DNA from: RI-283 sp964487925
GTDB taxonomy: Bacteria; Pseudomonadota; Gammaproteobacteria; SZUA-140
Direction of reading: 5' to 3'
DNA length: 54,380 bases
NCBI GenBank assembly: GCA_964487925.1
Contig: CAZASZ010000005.1
Location: 1 to 54,380 of the forward strand
Positions 44,059-52,917 of this stretch are shown piece after piece. The translations under genes and the position numbers were made by a program. The notes below the pieces were generated by a model that ran no database searches, was not told the origin of the DNA, and saw only the letters and a program-made list of their open reading frames with translations. The first letter of the stretch is position 1. Each line of letters opens with the position of its first letter.

Positions 44059-45345
44059 ATGAACACTGAACCCCTGTCTTTTTTCAAGATCGATCGGCAA
44101 TATGGGTCACTTGTTATCGTACTTCTCCTGGCGCTACTCAATGCCGCATGCGCCAGTGTGAAACCGGTAGCTGAGAGCACCGCACCCGTTGCTCGCGAGA
44201 CGGCAGCGCCAGCTAGTCCTGATGTTCAGCCGGTTGAGCAACCGGCACTTGGATTTGATGGTCGCTATGAAGCGGCAAAAAAAGCGCTCATGGCAGGGGA
44301 TTTTCCCGATGCCGTGCGGATGTACCGCGAGCTCGATGTTTTGGATCCGGACGAGGAAAAGGTCGTTCAGGCCCGGATCGAACTAGCCTATGCATACTAC
44401 CGGTTCGGTGACAGCGCGTCTTCTATTGCCGTCGCGGAACGTTTTATCGGGCGATATCCGGATCACCCCAATCTAGACTATCTCTATTATCTACGCGCGT
44501 TGGCTAATTTTCGGATCGCCAAGCAGGGCGTTGCCGAACCGGATGCGGAAAACCTTCCTCCCGAGGCCGCGCTTGCGATCCGTGACTTTGAGGGCTTGAT
44601 CCAGCGCTTTCCGGAATCCAAGTACAGCAAGGATGCGGCGGAGCGAGTCTTGGAACTTAAGACCGCGATGGCGCGACAGGAACTGGCGATCGCCAAGCGC
44701 CTGCTTGGTAAGCAGCGTGCTAGCGAGGCAGGTTTGCATGCCATTGATGTCAGTAGGTTGACTCAGGATCCTGCCCTCAATCAGGAGGCCAAAACCCTGC
44801 TGAATATGAGCTATAGCCAACTCGGCTTGCTCGTTAAGGCAAAGAAGAAAGCGCCCAAGGCACCCGCCGTTCGGTTGCACGACGAGACCTGGATTATGGC
44901 TCAGAAACCCAGCGATCTGACGCTGCAGTTGCTGGGCACGAGCAACCAGAAGGCCCTGCGTCGTTTTATTCACAACGCGGAGCTTAAGGGTGACATGGCC
45001 TATTTCGAGGCAACCGCATCCGGGAAGCCGTGGTTTACATTGATCTATGGACGCTATACCGATCGCGCCGCGGCCGAACAGGCGAGCGCGCATGTCCGGG
45101 ACTTGGCGCCGGCCGTTAAGCCCTGGATCAGACCCATGTCCGCGGTGCAGAAACATGTTACCGGTGTCGTCTTCGGCAAGGGACGAATGGCAGGCCCGGC
45201 AGCGCTCTCGAAGGCCGTAGATGTTGAAAGGCCCTCTACCGTGCGAGCTGGTGAGCCCGAACCGGAGCAGCCGCCGCCGGCGCATGGTTCCGAAACCTTG
45301 CCCGAGTCCACAGCGGGTACCCCGGAGGCTAATGCCCATGAGTAG
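44059..45345 (+). CDS. BamD-like TPR outer-membrane lipoprotein fused to a DamX-type SPOR domain
   Basis: A 428-residue lipoprotein with signal peptide and lipobox ending at Cys31 (LLNAAC). A Pro/Ala-rich linker runs about 35-65. A BamD-like tetratricopeptide region spans about 68-255, with YEAAKKALMAGDFPDAVRMYREL, ELAYAYYRFGD, YPDHPNLDYLYYLRALANF and IQRFPESKYSKDAAERV in family order. A SPOR domain follows at about 275-363, containing LTLQLLGTSNQ, GKPWFTLIYGRY and KPWIRPMSAVQ, close to the DamX type that binds denuded septal glycan. A Pro/Glu-rich tail ends it. An ordinary bamD overlaps its stop. The fusion suggests a division-site role; that is inference. Confidence 0.85.
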   Translation: MNTEPLSFFKIDRQYGSLVIVLLLALLNAACASVKPVAESTAPVARETAAPASPDVQPVEQPALGFDGRYEAAKKALMAGDFPDAVRMYRELDVLDPDEEKVVQARIELAYAYYRFGDSASSIAVAERFIGRYPDHPNLDYLYYLRALANFRIAKQGVAEPDAENLPPEAALAIRDFEGLIQRFPESKYSKDAAERVLELKTAMARQELAIAKRLLGKQRASEAGLHAIDVSRLTQDPALNQEAKTLLNMSYSQLGLLVKAKKKAPKAPAVRLHDETWIMAQKPSDLTLQLLGTSNQKALRRFIHNAELKGDMAYFEATASGKPWFTLIYGRYTDRAAAEQASAHVRDLAPAVKPWIRPMSAVQKHVTGVVFGKGRMAGPAALSKAVDVERPSTVRAGEPEPEQPPPAHGSETLPESTAGTPEANAHE

Positions 45346-46078
45346 TCGTTTTCGCGGTATTCGCCTGGCCGGTTTGGTCGCACTGGGGTTGTTGCTAAAT
45401 GCCTGTGCAACGCTTAATGAGGAGGCGCCGCAGAGCGCTGATCAGATCTATGAAGAGGGTCGCAAGGCGCTCGCGGGCGGATATTATGAAACGGCGGTGA
45501 AGCAGTTTGATGCCTTGTCGGCGCAATATCCTTTCGGGGCTCACGCCCCTGCCGCATTACTCGATCTTGCGTACGTCCACTACAAGTTGAAAGAGCCGGA
45601 ATCGGCTGTCGCGGCCGCCAATCAGTTCATCAAGACCTATCCGCGGGATTCCAATATTGATTATGCTTATTACCTTCGGGGTTTGGCGACCTTCGATGCT
45701 AACGCGGCCTTTGGCGACGCTTGGGTCGATCTGGACTCGGCGGAGCGGGATCCCAAGCAGGCGCGCCAATCCTTCCAGTATTTCGCCGAGCTCCTGCAAC
45801 GGTTCCCGGAAAGCCGCTATGCCCCCGATGCCGCGCAACGCATGGTCTATCTGCGCAACTATTTGGCTCGACACGAGATCTACGTGGCTCAATACTACAT
45901 GCGCCTCGGCGCCTATCTGGCCGCAATCAAGCGCTCGACTTATGTCCTTGAACATTTTCCAAGGACGCCATCGGTGCGTGACGCCCTCAGCACTATGAGC
46001 GACGGTTACCGCCATCTTGGCATTGATGACTTGGCGGCTGATACCGATCGGGTCCTCAAAGCGAACCCTATTCCCTAG
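45338..46078 (+). CDS. bamD: Outer-membrane assembly lipoprotein BamD
   Basis: Essential BAM-complex lipoprotein that helps fold outer-membrane beta-barrels. I chose ATG 45338 (MSSRFRGIRL), 9 bases after GGAGG; ATG 45332 is only 3 bases away. It has 246 residues and lipobox LLLNAC with Cys23. Five TPRs run about 35-235, with YEEGRKALAGGYYETAVKQFDAL and YPRDSNIDYAYYLRGLATF. The MVYLRNYLARHEIYVAQYYMRLGAY stretch is typical of BamD. Its first 8 bases overlap the BamD-SPOR gene, so it is coupled to it. Confidence 0.96.
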   Translation: MSSRFRGIRLAGLVALGLLLNACATLNEEAPQSADQIYEEGRKALAGGYYETAVKQFDALSAQYPFGAHAPAALLDLAYVHYKLKEPESAVAAANQFIKTYPRDSNIDYAYYLRGLATFDANAAFGDAWVDLDSAERDPKQARQSFQYFAELLQRFPESRYAPDAAQRMVYLRNYLARHEIYVAQYYMRLGAYLAAIKRSTYVLEHFPRTPSVRDALSTMSDGYRHLGIDDLAADTDRVLKANPIP

Positions 46079-46120
46079 AACCTTCTCAAAACTACTGCGC
46101 TCGCTACATTGAGATAGGTT
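46079..46120. terminator. Hairpin between convergent bamD and nadE
   Basis: AACCTTCTCAA (46079-46089) pairs with TTGAGATAGGTT (46109-46120) as an 11-bp stem with one bulged base and a 19-base loop. TTAAAT follows on the plus strand. It starts right after the bamD stop and lies 5 bp from the nadE stop. Probably bidirectional. Confidence 0.5.
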
Positions 46121-46125
46121 TTAAA

Positions 46126-47769
46126 TCAACCTTTCCAGCCTGATGTGATCGGGTAGCGCCGATCACGCCCAAAGGCTAGGCGGCTGATGCGTACCCCCGG
46201 AGGCGCCTGACGGCGTTTGTACTCGTTTCGGTTGATCATAGTGATGATACGTTCGACCGTGCCGGCGTCGAAACCTGCGGCGATGATCTCCGAGGGCGAT
46301 TGGTCCTCGACGATGAAGCGCATCAGTATGGGATCGAGTACATCGTAAGGCGGTAAAGAGTCTTCGTCCTTCTGGTCAGGCGCCAGTTCGGCGCTGGGTG
46401 GCCGGTCCAGCACACGTTGGGGAATCACGGGATGGACCTCATTCCGGTAGTGCGCCAAGCTATAGACTAGGGTCTTGGGTACATCCTTTATGGGCGCAAA
46501 TCCACCTGCCATATCCCCATAAAGCGTGGCGTAGCCGACGGAGAGTTCGCTCTTATTTCCGGTCGTCAGGACGATCTTTCCTTTCTTATTGGCGATGGCC
46601 ATGAGGATAATTCCTCGACAGCGTGCCTGAATGTTCTCCTCTGCGGCATCCACAGTGCGGCCCGCGAATACAGGATGTAGTGAGTCCAGGAAGGCCGAAA
46701 AACTGGCCTCGATCGAGATGGTTTCATGTGGGACGCCCAGTGCATCGGCCTCGGCGCGGGCGTCTTCCAGGCTCATATCCGAAGTGAACCGGGAGGGCAT
46801 AAGGACCCCTTCAACCCGGTCCGGTCCAAGGGCATCAACGGCCAGGCTCAACGTAAGTGCGGAATCGATACCGCCTGATAGACCGATGATGACACCGGGG
46901 AAGCGATTCTTGCTGACATAGTCCCGTATGCCGAGCACGATGGCCTGATAGATTGCCGCCTCGAAAGACATTGCCGGCGCGCGATGGCCTGGGACCGAGG
47001 TCAGTAGCGGTTGGGTATCCACGAAGTCGGCAATCAGCAGGGTCTCCTCAAGGAGTTCGGCTTGACAGGTGATTGTACCGTTGCAGTCCATGACGAATGA
47101 GCCGCCGTCGAAAACGAGTTCGTCCTGCCCACCCACTTGGTTGACATAGACGATGGGCACATCGTTTTCGCGCACACGCTCGCGGCAGACTGCTTCACGA
47201 GCCTGTCGCTTATCCTGACGGAACGGTGAGGCGTTGAGGTTGATAATGAGACGGGCGCCTGCTTGCACGGCTCGATGCATGGGTTCCGGCCCCCAAATAT
47301 CCTCGCAGAGACTCAGCGCTATCGGGATACCCCTGATGTCGATGAGGCAGGGATCTTCTCCAGCCGCAAAGTAGCGTAGCTCATCGAATACACCGTAATT
47401 CGGCAGGCGCTGCTTGTGGTAAATAGCTTGGATCCCGCCGTCACGAATCAGCGCGGCGGCATTGTAGAGAGCATCATTTTCCTTGTGCGGAAAACCAATG
47501 ACGACATCGATTCCACTCAAGGTGTTACAGAGGTACTCCAAGGCCTCGTTGACGCGGTCGATGACGGCCGTACGGAGTAGCAAGTCTTCCGGCGGATAAC
47601 CCAACAGGGTCAGTTCCGGGAAGATCACGGCATCGGCCTGGTGACGGTCGCGGGCATGAATAGCGGTTTCAATAACCCGCCGGCAGTTGCCCGCGATGTC
47701 GCCCACCAGCGGGTTGATTTGGGCTAGTAACAGGCGCAGGCGCGCTTCTGTAGAAATGGATGGCGTCAG
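46126..47769 (-). CDS. nadE: Glutamine-dependent NAD+ synthase with probable CTG start
   Basis: Amidates NaAD to NAD using ammonia from an N-terminal glutaminase. The nitrilase-type glutaminase domain (about 10-260) has Glu in FPELTLLGYPPEDLLL, Lys in KQRLPNYGVF and Cys in LSLCEDIW. The synthetase domain (about 285-530) has the P-loop GLSGGIDSAL. The first beta-strand RLRLLLAQINPLVGD lies upstream of the first GTG (47706). No ATG, GTG or TTG occurs between it and the upstream in-frame stop. CTG 47769 has GAGGGG 6 bases upstream and is my choice (547 residues). ATT 47757 is the alternative. It lies downstream of ssb. Confidence 0.9.
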   Translation of the reverse strand: MTPSISTEARLRLLLAQINPLVGDIAGNCRRVIETAIHARDRHQADAVIFPELTLLGYPPEDLLLRTAVIDRVNEALEYLCNTLSGIDVVIGFPHKENDALYNAAALIRDGGIQAIYHKQRLPNYGVFDELRYFAAGEDPCLIDIRGIPIALSLCEDIWGPEPMHRAVQAGARLIINLNASPFRQDKRQAREAVCRERVRENDVPIVYVNQVGGQDELVFDGGSFVMDCNGTITCQAELLEETLLIADFVDTQPLLTSVPGHRAPAMSFEAAIYQAIVLGIRDYVSKNRFPGVIIGLSGGIDSALTLSLAVDALGPDRVEGVLMPSRFTSDMSLEDARAEADALGVPHETISIEASFSAFLDSLHPVFAGRTVDAAEENIQARCRGIILMAIANKKGKIVLTTGNKSELSVGYATLYGDMAGGFAPIKDVPKTLVYSLAHYRNEVHPVIPQRVLDRPPSAELAPDQKDEDSLPPYDVLDPILMRFIVEDQSPSEIIAAGFDAGTVERIITMINRNEYKRRQAPPGVRISRLAFGRDRRYPITSGWKG

Positions 47770-47801
47770 GGACTTCCCCTCGTCAGCGGCCAGGACCGGT
47801 C

Positions 47802-48266
47802 TTAGAACGGGATATCGTCATCAAACGGAGCCGCTCCGGCGTCTCCCGTGTCTGCAGTCGCAGGCTGGTTCTGTCGGGGGCTGGATTGCTGCCGGTTGTA
47901 GCCGCCGGACTCTCCACCGCTACCGCCACGTCCATCAAGCATTTGCATCTCATTGGCATTGATCTCGGTGGTATAACGGTCCGACCCGGTATTCTTGTCC
48001 TGCCACTTACGAGTCCTCAGGCTGCCTTCAATATAGACCTTGGCCCCTTTCTTGAGGTACTCGCCAGCGATCTCGGCAAGGCGGTTATAGAAGACTACGT
48101 TATGCCACTCGGTACGCTCCTGCCGCTCCCCACTCTGTTTGTCTTTCCAGGAATCCGTGGTGGCCACGGTGATCGAACATACCGCTCCGCCGCTGGGCAT
48201 ATATCGCACCTCGGGGTCCTTGCCTAGGTTGCCGATTAGGATAACCTTGTTGATACCTCTAGCCAT
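47802..48266 (-). CDS. ssb: Single-stranded DNA-binding protein
   Basis: Homotetrameric SSB of 154 residues. The OB fold spans about 1-108 (MARGINKVILIGNLGKDPEVRY, ATTDSWKDKQSGERQERTEWHNVV, YIEGSLRTRKW). A Gly/Gln/Asn-rich linker leads to the acidic tip DDDIPF, which recruits PriA and other repair proteins. It is downstream of an MFS gene and 33 bp upstream of nadE on the same strand. uvrA lies about 1.8 kb away in the opposite direction, beyond the MFS gene, a common layout. Confidence 0.98.
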   Translation of the reverse strand: MARGINKVILIGNLGKDPEVRYMPSGGAVCSITVATTDSWKDKQSGERQERTEWHNVVFYNRLAEIAGEYLKKGAKVYIEGSLRTRKWQDKNTGSDRYTTEINANEMQMLDGRGGSGGESGGYNRQQSSPRQNQPATADTGDAGAAPFDDDIPF

Positions 48267-48319
48267 TTTTCAATCCTCAACGTATGCCCCGCCATTTGTG
48301 GGCGGATAGTTTTTTCGGC

Positions 48320-49708
48320 TCAGCCTTCCGTGGGAACCGGTGTGATATAGCGTTCCAGTTGTTCACTGTCCACGATCCTGGAATCAACCTTCAGATAAGC
48401 GATGCCTTCGTCGTGAACAATAACAGATTCCGCGACTCCATCGATAGTCAGCAATTCCTGTTCAAGTGCGCGCGCCTTGTCGGTTGGCATCGTTCCGACG
48501 TTGAGCATCTGCGACGTTAGTGGTGGAGGAGTGGCCATCGTGCGAGCGATAAAAAACCACACGGCTGTCATCAGCGCGGACATCACGAAGATGCCTACAA
48601 TACCTGCCCAGGTTGCTACCAGACCACCCACCACGCCACCACAGAACGCGCCCAGAAACTGGGCGGTTGAATAGACGCCCGTGGCCGTACCCTTCATCTG
48701 TGGGGGTGCGAACTTGACGACCAGGGATGGCAATAGCGCCTCAAGTACGTTGAAACAGATGAAAAACACCAGCAGCGCGGCGACGATCATGATCAGTGAG
48801 TGGTAACCGACGACCAAGAGGACCTGGGACAGGCATATTCCCAGAATGGCGAACTGATATACTTGGCGAATTTTGCGTTGTTTCTCCGCGACAATAACCA
48901 GTGGGACCATCAAGAACAGCGCGATTAGTAGGATGGGCAGATAGACGTAACCATGATGCTCGGGCGCAAGTCCCGCCAAGTCCCGCAGTGCGAGTGGAAG
49001 GCCGATGAAGGTCGCGGTCAGGGTCATGTGAAGTATGAAAATGCCGACATCGAGACGTTGCAGTTCGGGGTTGCGGATGACGGCTGAAAAGTAGGCTGGG
49101 GTGGACTCGGCATCACGATGAAAAGAACTGCGAGCCGGCGTGGGGACGGCGAATTGAACGATCAGCATGGCCAGGATGGCGAGGCCGACGGTCAGCCAGA
49201 AGATACCGGGGACTCCGATCCAGGCGTCCAGTATCGGGCCAAGGGCGAGCGAGACCGCGAATGACAAACCGATGCTCATACCGATCGTGGCCATAACTCG
49301 GGCCCGGCAGGATTCACGAGTCAGGTCGGCCGCTAGGGCCAGGATCGCGGCTGCGATCGCGCCGCTACCCTGAATAGCGCGGCCGATAATGACGCCGGTG
49401 ATGGTGTCTGCCGTTGCGGCGATAGCGCTACCGATTGCAAACAGCAGGAGCCCGCCTAGAATAACCGGTTTGCGGCCTATGCGATCGGAGAGCCGGCCGA
49501 ACGGGATCTGTAGCAGTGCCTGACTCAGGCCATAGACGCCGATCGCGAGCCCGACCATCGCATGGGATGGGGGTGTCGAGCCCAGGTGTTCCGCATACAG
49601 TGCGAAGACCGGCAGGATCATGAATAAGCCCATCATACGGGTGGCATAGACTGAGGCAAGGGAAAACGCGCCGCGGCGTTCCATTGGCGTCATCTGGGGG
49701 GCGGACAT
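48320..49708 (-). CDS. YajR-like MFS transporter with C-terminal ferredoxin-like domain
   Basis: Major-facilitator protein of 462 residues with about twelve helices to about 395. Motif A is GRLSDRIGRKPVILGG near 72-87. A C-terminal soluble domain (about 400-460: MLNVGTMPTDKARALEQEL, VAESVIVHDEGIAYLKVDS) matches the YAM domain of E. coli YajR. The substrate is unknown and could be a drug-like compound. The start has AGGAGA about 8 bases upstream. It is probably the first gene of an MFS-ssb-nadE transcript. Confidence 0.92.
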   Translation of the reverse strand: MSAPQMTPMERRGAFSLASVYATRMMGLFMILPVFALYAEHLGSTPPSHAMVGLAIGVYGLSQALLQIPFGRLSDRIGRKPVILGGLLLFAIGSAIAATADTITGVIIGRAIQGSGAIAAAILALAADLTRESCRARVMATIGMSIGLSFAVSLALGPILDAWIGVPGIFWLTVGLAILAMLIVQFAVPTPARSSFHRDAESTPAYFSAVIRNPELQRLDVGIFILHMTLTATFIGLPLALRDLAGLAPEHHGYVYLPILLIALFLMVPLVIVAEKQRKIRQVYQFAILGICLSQVLLVVGYHSLIMIVAALLVFFICFNVLEALLPSLVVKFAPPQMKGTATGVYSTAQFLGAFCGGVVGGLVATWAGIVGIFVMSALMTAVWFFIARTMATPPPLTSQMLNVGTMPTDKARALEQELLTIDGVAESVIVHDEGIAYLKVDSRIVDSEQLERYITPVPTEG

Positions 49709-50064
49709 AGAACGATCTCCTAATTACTTGAGATAAAAGTTAAGCGCTCCTTGATCAACTCCGGAGCTGGCTGGTTCGGGCAGACTATACCCGGCAGGGG
49801 GTGTGATCAGGATGACACCGCTTAGATCCATGGTGCGGGGCGTGTTATCGATCACGAGTATTTTAGGTCATGCACTTAGCCAGATAGTACTTACTTATCC
49901 GATCGAGGCGCAACGCGTCAAGGCTTGCAACATAATGTCACTATACATGCCTGTGTGGGGACGCAAAATTCAAAACAGGGGCCACTCAAGACTGAGGCCG
50001 ATTTTTTGTCCTCTAGTCAAGAATCCCGTATATTATCAGGTTGGCCCATGTTCGGAAAACCGCA
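49709..50064. other. 356-bp divergent gap between MFS and uvrA
   Basis: It holds the uvrA promoter at 50006-50034. Leftward, TTGATC and TATCTC 17 bases apart (49785-49757 area, minus strand) are a weak candidate for the MFS promoter. CCTGT and ACAGG occur as a wide inverted pair near 49950-49980. I found no LexA-type CTG-N10-CAG site and no small gene that I would support. Confidence 0.45.
50006..50034 (+). promoter_or_regulatory. Sigma-70-like promoter of uvrA
   Basis: TTGTCC (50006-50011, 4 of 6) and TATATT (50029-50034, 5 of 6) are separated by exactly 17 bases. Transcription would begin near 50041. That favours TTG 50065 over TTG 50041 as the uvrA start. Confidence 0.6.
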
Positions 50065-52917
50065 TTGGACACCATTCGGATACGTGGGGCTCGAACCCAC
50101 AACCTCAAAAACATCGACATCAATTTGCCGCGCAACCGGCTGATCGTCTTTACTGGGCTTTCCGGGTCAGGCAAGTCATCGCTGGCCTTCGATACCATCT
50201 ATGCCGAGGGCCAGCGGCGGTACGTTGAGTCTCTGTCCAGCTACGCCCGGCAGTTTCTCTCCATCATGGAAAAGCCCGACGTCGACCACATCGAGGGCTT
50301 GTCGCCTGCGATCTCGATCGAGCAGAAGACCGCTTCTCATAACCCGCGTTCCACGGTCGGCACGGTCACCGAGATTTACGACTATCTACGCCTGCTCTAT
50401 GCGCGAGCGGGGGAGCCGAGGTGTCCGGAGCATCAGGTGATACTCAGTGCGCAGACTGTCAGCCAGATGGTCGATCAGATCCTGGAGCAACCCGATACGG
50501 AACGCTATATGCTGTTGGCGCCGATGATCGTTGAGCGCAAGGGCGCCCATGAGCAGGTCTTTGAATCGCTGCGGAGCCAGGGGTTTCTTCGGGTCCGGGT
50601 TAATGGCAGGGTTCATGATCTCGATGGGCTGCCGAACCTCGAAGCGAACTGCAAACACAGCATCGATGCCGTGGTTGACCGCTTTCGTGTCCGACCGGAT
50701 CTCAAACAACGTTTAGCCGAATCATTGGAAACCGCGCTTGCCCTGAGCGATGGCGTGGCGCGGCTTGTTTCCATCGATGATGAGGCGAGCGAGGGTCTAT
50801 TGTTTTCGGCCCGCTTCGCCTGCCCTCATTGTGGTTTTAGTATCGCCGAACTCGAACCTCGCTTGTTTTCGTTCAATAATCCGGCGGGTGCCTGTTCGAG
50901 CTGTGACGGTCTTGGTCGCACGGAATTCTTTGATCCCGATCGCGTCTTGACCCAACCGGAACTGAGCCTTTCGTCGGGCGCAATCCGGGGTTGGGATCGC
51001 CGCAATCCGTATTACATGCAGATGTTGACGGCCCTGGCCGCCCACTATGATTTTGATCTCGATACCCCATTTTGCGACTTGCCCGATGCAATTCGTCAGG
51101 TAGTGCTTTTCGGCAGCGGTGATCAGGCTATCGAGTTCAGTTATCGGAACTCGCGTGGAAGACTTAAGAAGCGCCGTCATGCCTTCGAGGGCATCATTCC
51201 TAATATGCAGCGTCGATATAGGGAGACCGAGTCCAATCTCGTCCGCGAGGAACTCGCGCGTTATCTCAGTGACAAACCTTGTCCTGAATGTCAGGGCAGT
51301 CGTCTATGCGGCGCCGCGCGCACTGTCTATATCGCCGACTACGTGATTACCGAGATCACGGCCATGCCTGTTGGTCGGGCTCGCGACTTCGTTGCTGCCT
51401 TGACCCTGCCTGGGCGGCGCGGGACCGTGGCCGAGAAGATCGTCCGTGAGATCAGCCAGCGGCTCGACTTTCTCGTCAATGTCGGGCTCGATTATCTGTC
51501 GCTGGATCGCAGTGCGACGACGCTGTCCGGAGGCGAGACCCAGCGCATCAGGCTGGCAAGTCAGATCGGCGCCGGACTGGTCGGGGTCATGTATGTACTG
51601 GATGAGCCATCTATCGGCCTGCATCAACGTGACAATCAACGCCTGCTGGATACGCTGCTTTATCTACGGGATCTCGGTAATACCGTCATCGTCGTAGAGC
51701 ATGACGAGGACGCAATCAGGGCCGCCGACTACGTCGTCGATATCGGCCCCGGGGCGGGAATTCATGGCGGGCAGATCGTCTCACATGGTACGCCGGCGGA
51801 GGTTTGCAGCGACGAGGCGTCTTTGACCGGGCAGTATCTGGGTGGGCGAAAGTGCATCGACGTACCAGCCGTGCGAGCCATAAACACGGGCGTCAGCCAT
51901 TGCTCGATCAAGGGCGCGAGTGGCAACAATCTCCGGTTGGTCGATATCGATATCCCAATCGGTCTCATGACCTGTATCACTGGAGTGTCCGGCTCCGGAA
52001 AGTCCACCTTGATCAATGACACCTTATACCGCCACGCCGCGCGTACTCTCTATCAGGCCAGCGAGACCCCCGCGCCATGCCGGGAGATCAAGGGGCTGGA
52101 GCAGTTCGATAAAGTCATCAATATCGACCAGAGCCCCATCGGCCGTACGCCGCGCTCCAATCCGTCCACCTATACCGGTTTGTTTACGCCGATACGAGAT
52201 CTCTTTGCGGCTACGCCTGAGGCGCGAATGCGCGGATATACGCCCGGACGGTTCAGTTTCAACGTCAAGGGTGGTCGTTGCGAGGCTTGTCGAGGCGACG
52301 GCGTTATTAAGGTCGAGATGCACTTTCTGCCTGATATTTATGTCCCTTGTGATGTCTGTAAGGGGCGTCGTTACAATCGGGAGACACTGGAGGTCACCTA
52401 CAAGGGACGGAATATCCACGAGGTGCTGCAGATGTCGGTCGAGCAGGCCTTGGGTTTTTTCAAGGCTATCCCCGTGGTTGCCCGAAAATTGCAGACACTC
52501 ATGGATGTGGGGCTGTCTTATATCGAGCTCGGACAGAATGCGACAACGCTCTCGGGCGGCGAGGCCCAACGCATCAAACTGTCGAGAGAGTTGGCCAAGA
52601 AGAGTACCGGTCGCACACTCTATATTTTGGATGAGCCGACGACAGGTCTGCATTTCCACGATATTCGGCAATTGTTGGAGGTTTTGCATCGATTGCGTGA
52701 TCAGGGGAATACGATCGTTATCATCGAGCACAATCTCGATGTCATCAAGACGGCCGACTGGATTATCGATATGGGACCCGAGGGAGGAGACAAGGGCGGC
52801 ACCGTCGTTGCTGTAGGGACTCCGGAAACGGTGGCGGCGGATCTAGGGTCTTATACCGGCCACTATCTTGCGCCCCTATTGACCACTGCCACCCACCCGG
52901 ACCAAGTGGCGGGCTGA
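50065..52917 (+). CDS. uvrA: Excinuclease ABC subunit A
   Basis: Damage-recognition ATPase of nucleotide excision repair. TTG 50065 gives a protein that begins at the usual DTIRIRGARTHNLKNI (950 residues; E. coli 940). TTG 50041 would add eight residues. The first Walker A GLSGSGKSS is at about 31-39. Zinc modules include CPHCGFS, CSSCDGLGR, CPECQGSRL, CEACRGDG and CDVCKGRRYN. The second Walker A GVSGSGKSTL is near 635, and signature LSGGE motifs are in both halves. The divergent uvrA/ssb neighbourhood is conserved in gammaproteobacteria. Confidence 0.98.
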   Translation: MDTIRIRGARTHNLKNIDINLPRNRLIVFTGLSGSGKSSLAFDTIYAEGQRRYVESLSSYARQFLSIMEKPDVDHIEGLSPAISIEQKTASHNPRSTVGTVTEIYDYLRLLYARAGEPRCPEHQVILSAQTVSQMVDQILEQPDTERYMLLAPMIVERKGAHEQVFESLRSQGFLRVRVNGRVHDLDGLPNLEANCKHSIDAVVDRFRVRPDLKQRLAESLETALALSDGVARLVSIDDEASEGLLFSARFACPHCGFSIAELEPRLFSFNNPAGACSSCDGLGRTEFFDPDRVLTQPELSLSSGAIRGWDRRNPYYMQMLTALAAHYDFDLDTPFCDLPDAIRQVVLFGSGDQAIEFSYRNSRGRLKKRRHAFEGIIPNMQRRYRETESNLVREELARYLSDKPCPECQGSRLCGAARTVYIADYVITEITAMPVGRARDFVAALTLPGRRGTVAEKIVREISQRLDFLVNVGLDYLSLDRSATTLSGGETQRIRLASQIGAGLVGVMYVLDEPSIGLHQRDNQRLLDTLLYLRDLGNTVIVVEHDEDAIRAADYVVDIGPGAGIHGGQIVSHGTPAEVCSDEASLTGQYLGGRKCIDVPAVRAINTGVSHCSIKGASGNNLRLVDIDIPIGLMTCITGVSGSGKSTLINDTLYRHAARTLYQASETPAPCREIKGLEQFDKVINIDQSPIGRTPRSNPSTYTGLFTPIRDLFAATPEARMRGYTPGRFSFNVKGGRCEACRGDGVIKVEMHFLPDIYVPCDVCKGRRYNRETLEVTYKGRNIHEVLQMSVEQALGFFKAIPVVARKLQTLMDVGLSYIELGQNATTLSGGEAQRIKLSRELAKKSTGRTLYILDEPTTGLHFHDIRQLLEVLHRLRDQGNTIVIIEHNLDVIKTADWIIDMGPEGGDKGGTVVAVGTPETVAADLGSYTGHYLAPLLTTATHPDQVAG

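Noticed and set aside
44491..45339. 282-residue minus-strand open frame opposite the BamD-SPOR gene
   Set aside because: It is a shadow of a high-GC coding region with no domain or ribosome-binding site. The plus-strand frame has a signal peptide, TPRs and SPOR.
49709..50064. LexA (SOS) box upstream of uvrA
   Set aside because: I looked for CTG-N10-CAG and found none. The CCTGT/ACAGG pair near 49950-49980 has far too wide a spacing.
50088..50106. tRNA T-arm-like sequence on the minus strand (GTGGG-TTCGAGC-CCCAC)
   Set aside because: It has a perfect 5-bp stem and 7-base loop, but no matching acceptor, anticodon or D arm lies in the 75 bases 5' of it. It encodes the conserved UvrA residues GARTHN, so it is a coincidence of coding sequence.
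52024..52731. 235-residue minus-strand open frame opposite uvrA
   Set aside because: It lies wholly inside the conserved UvrA C-terminal half and shows no family features.
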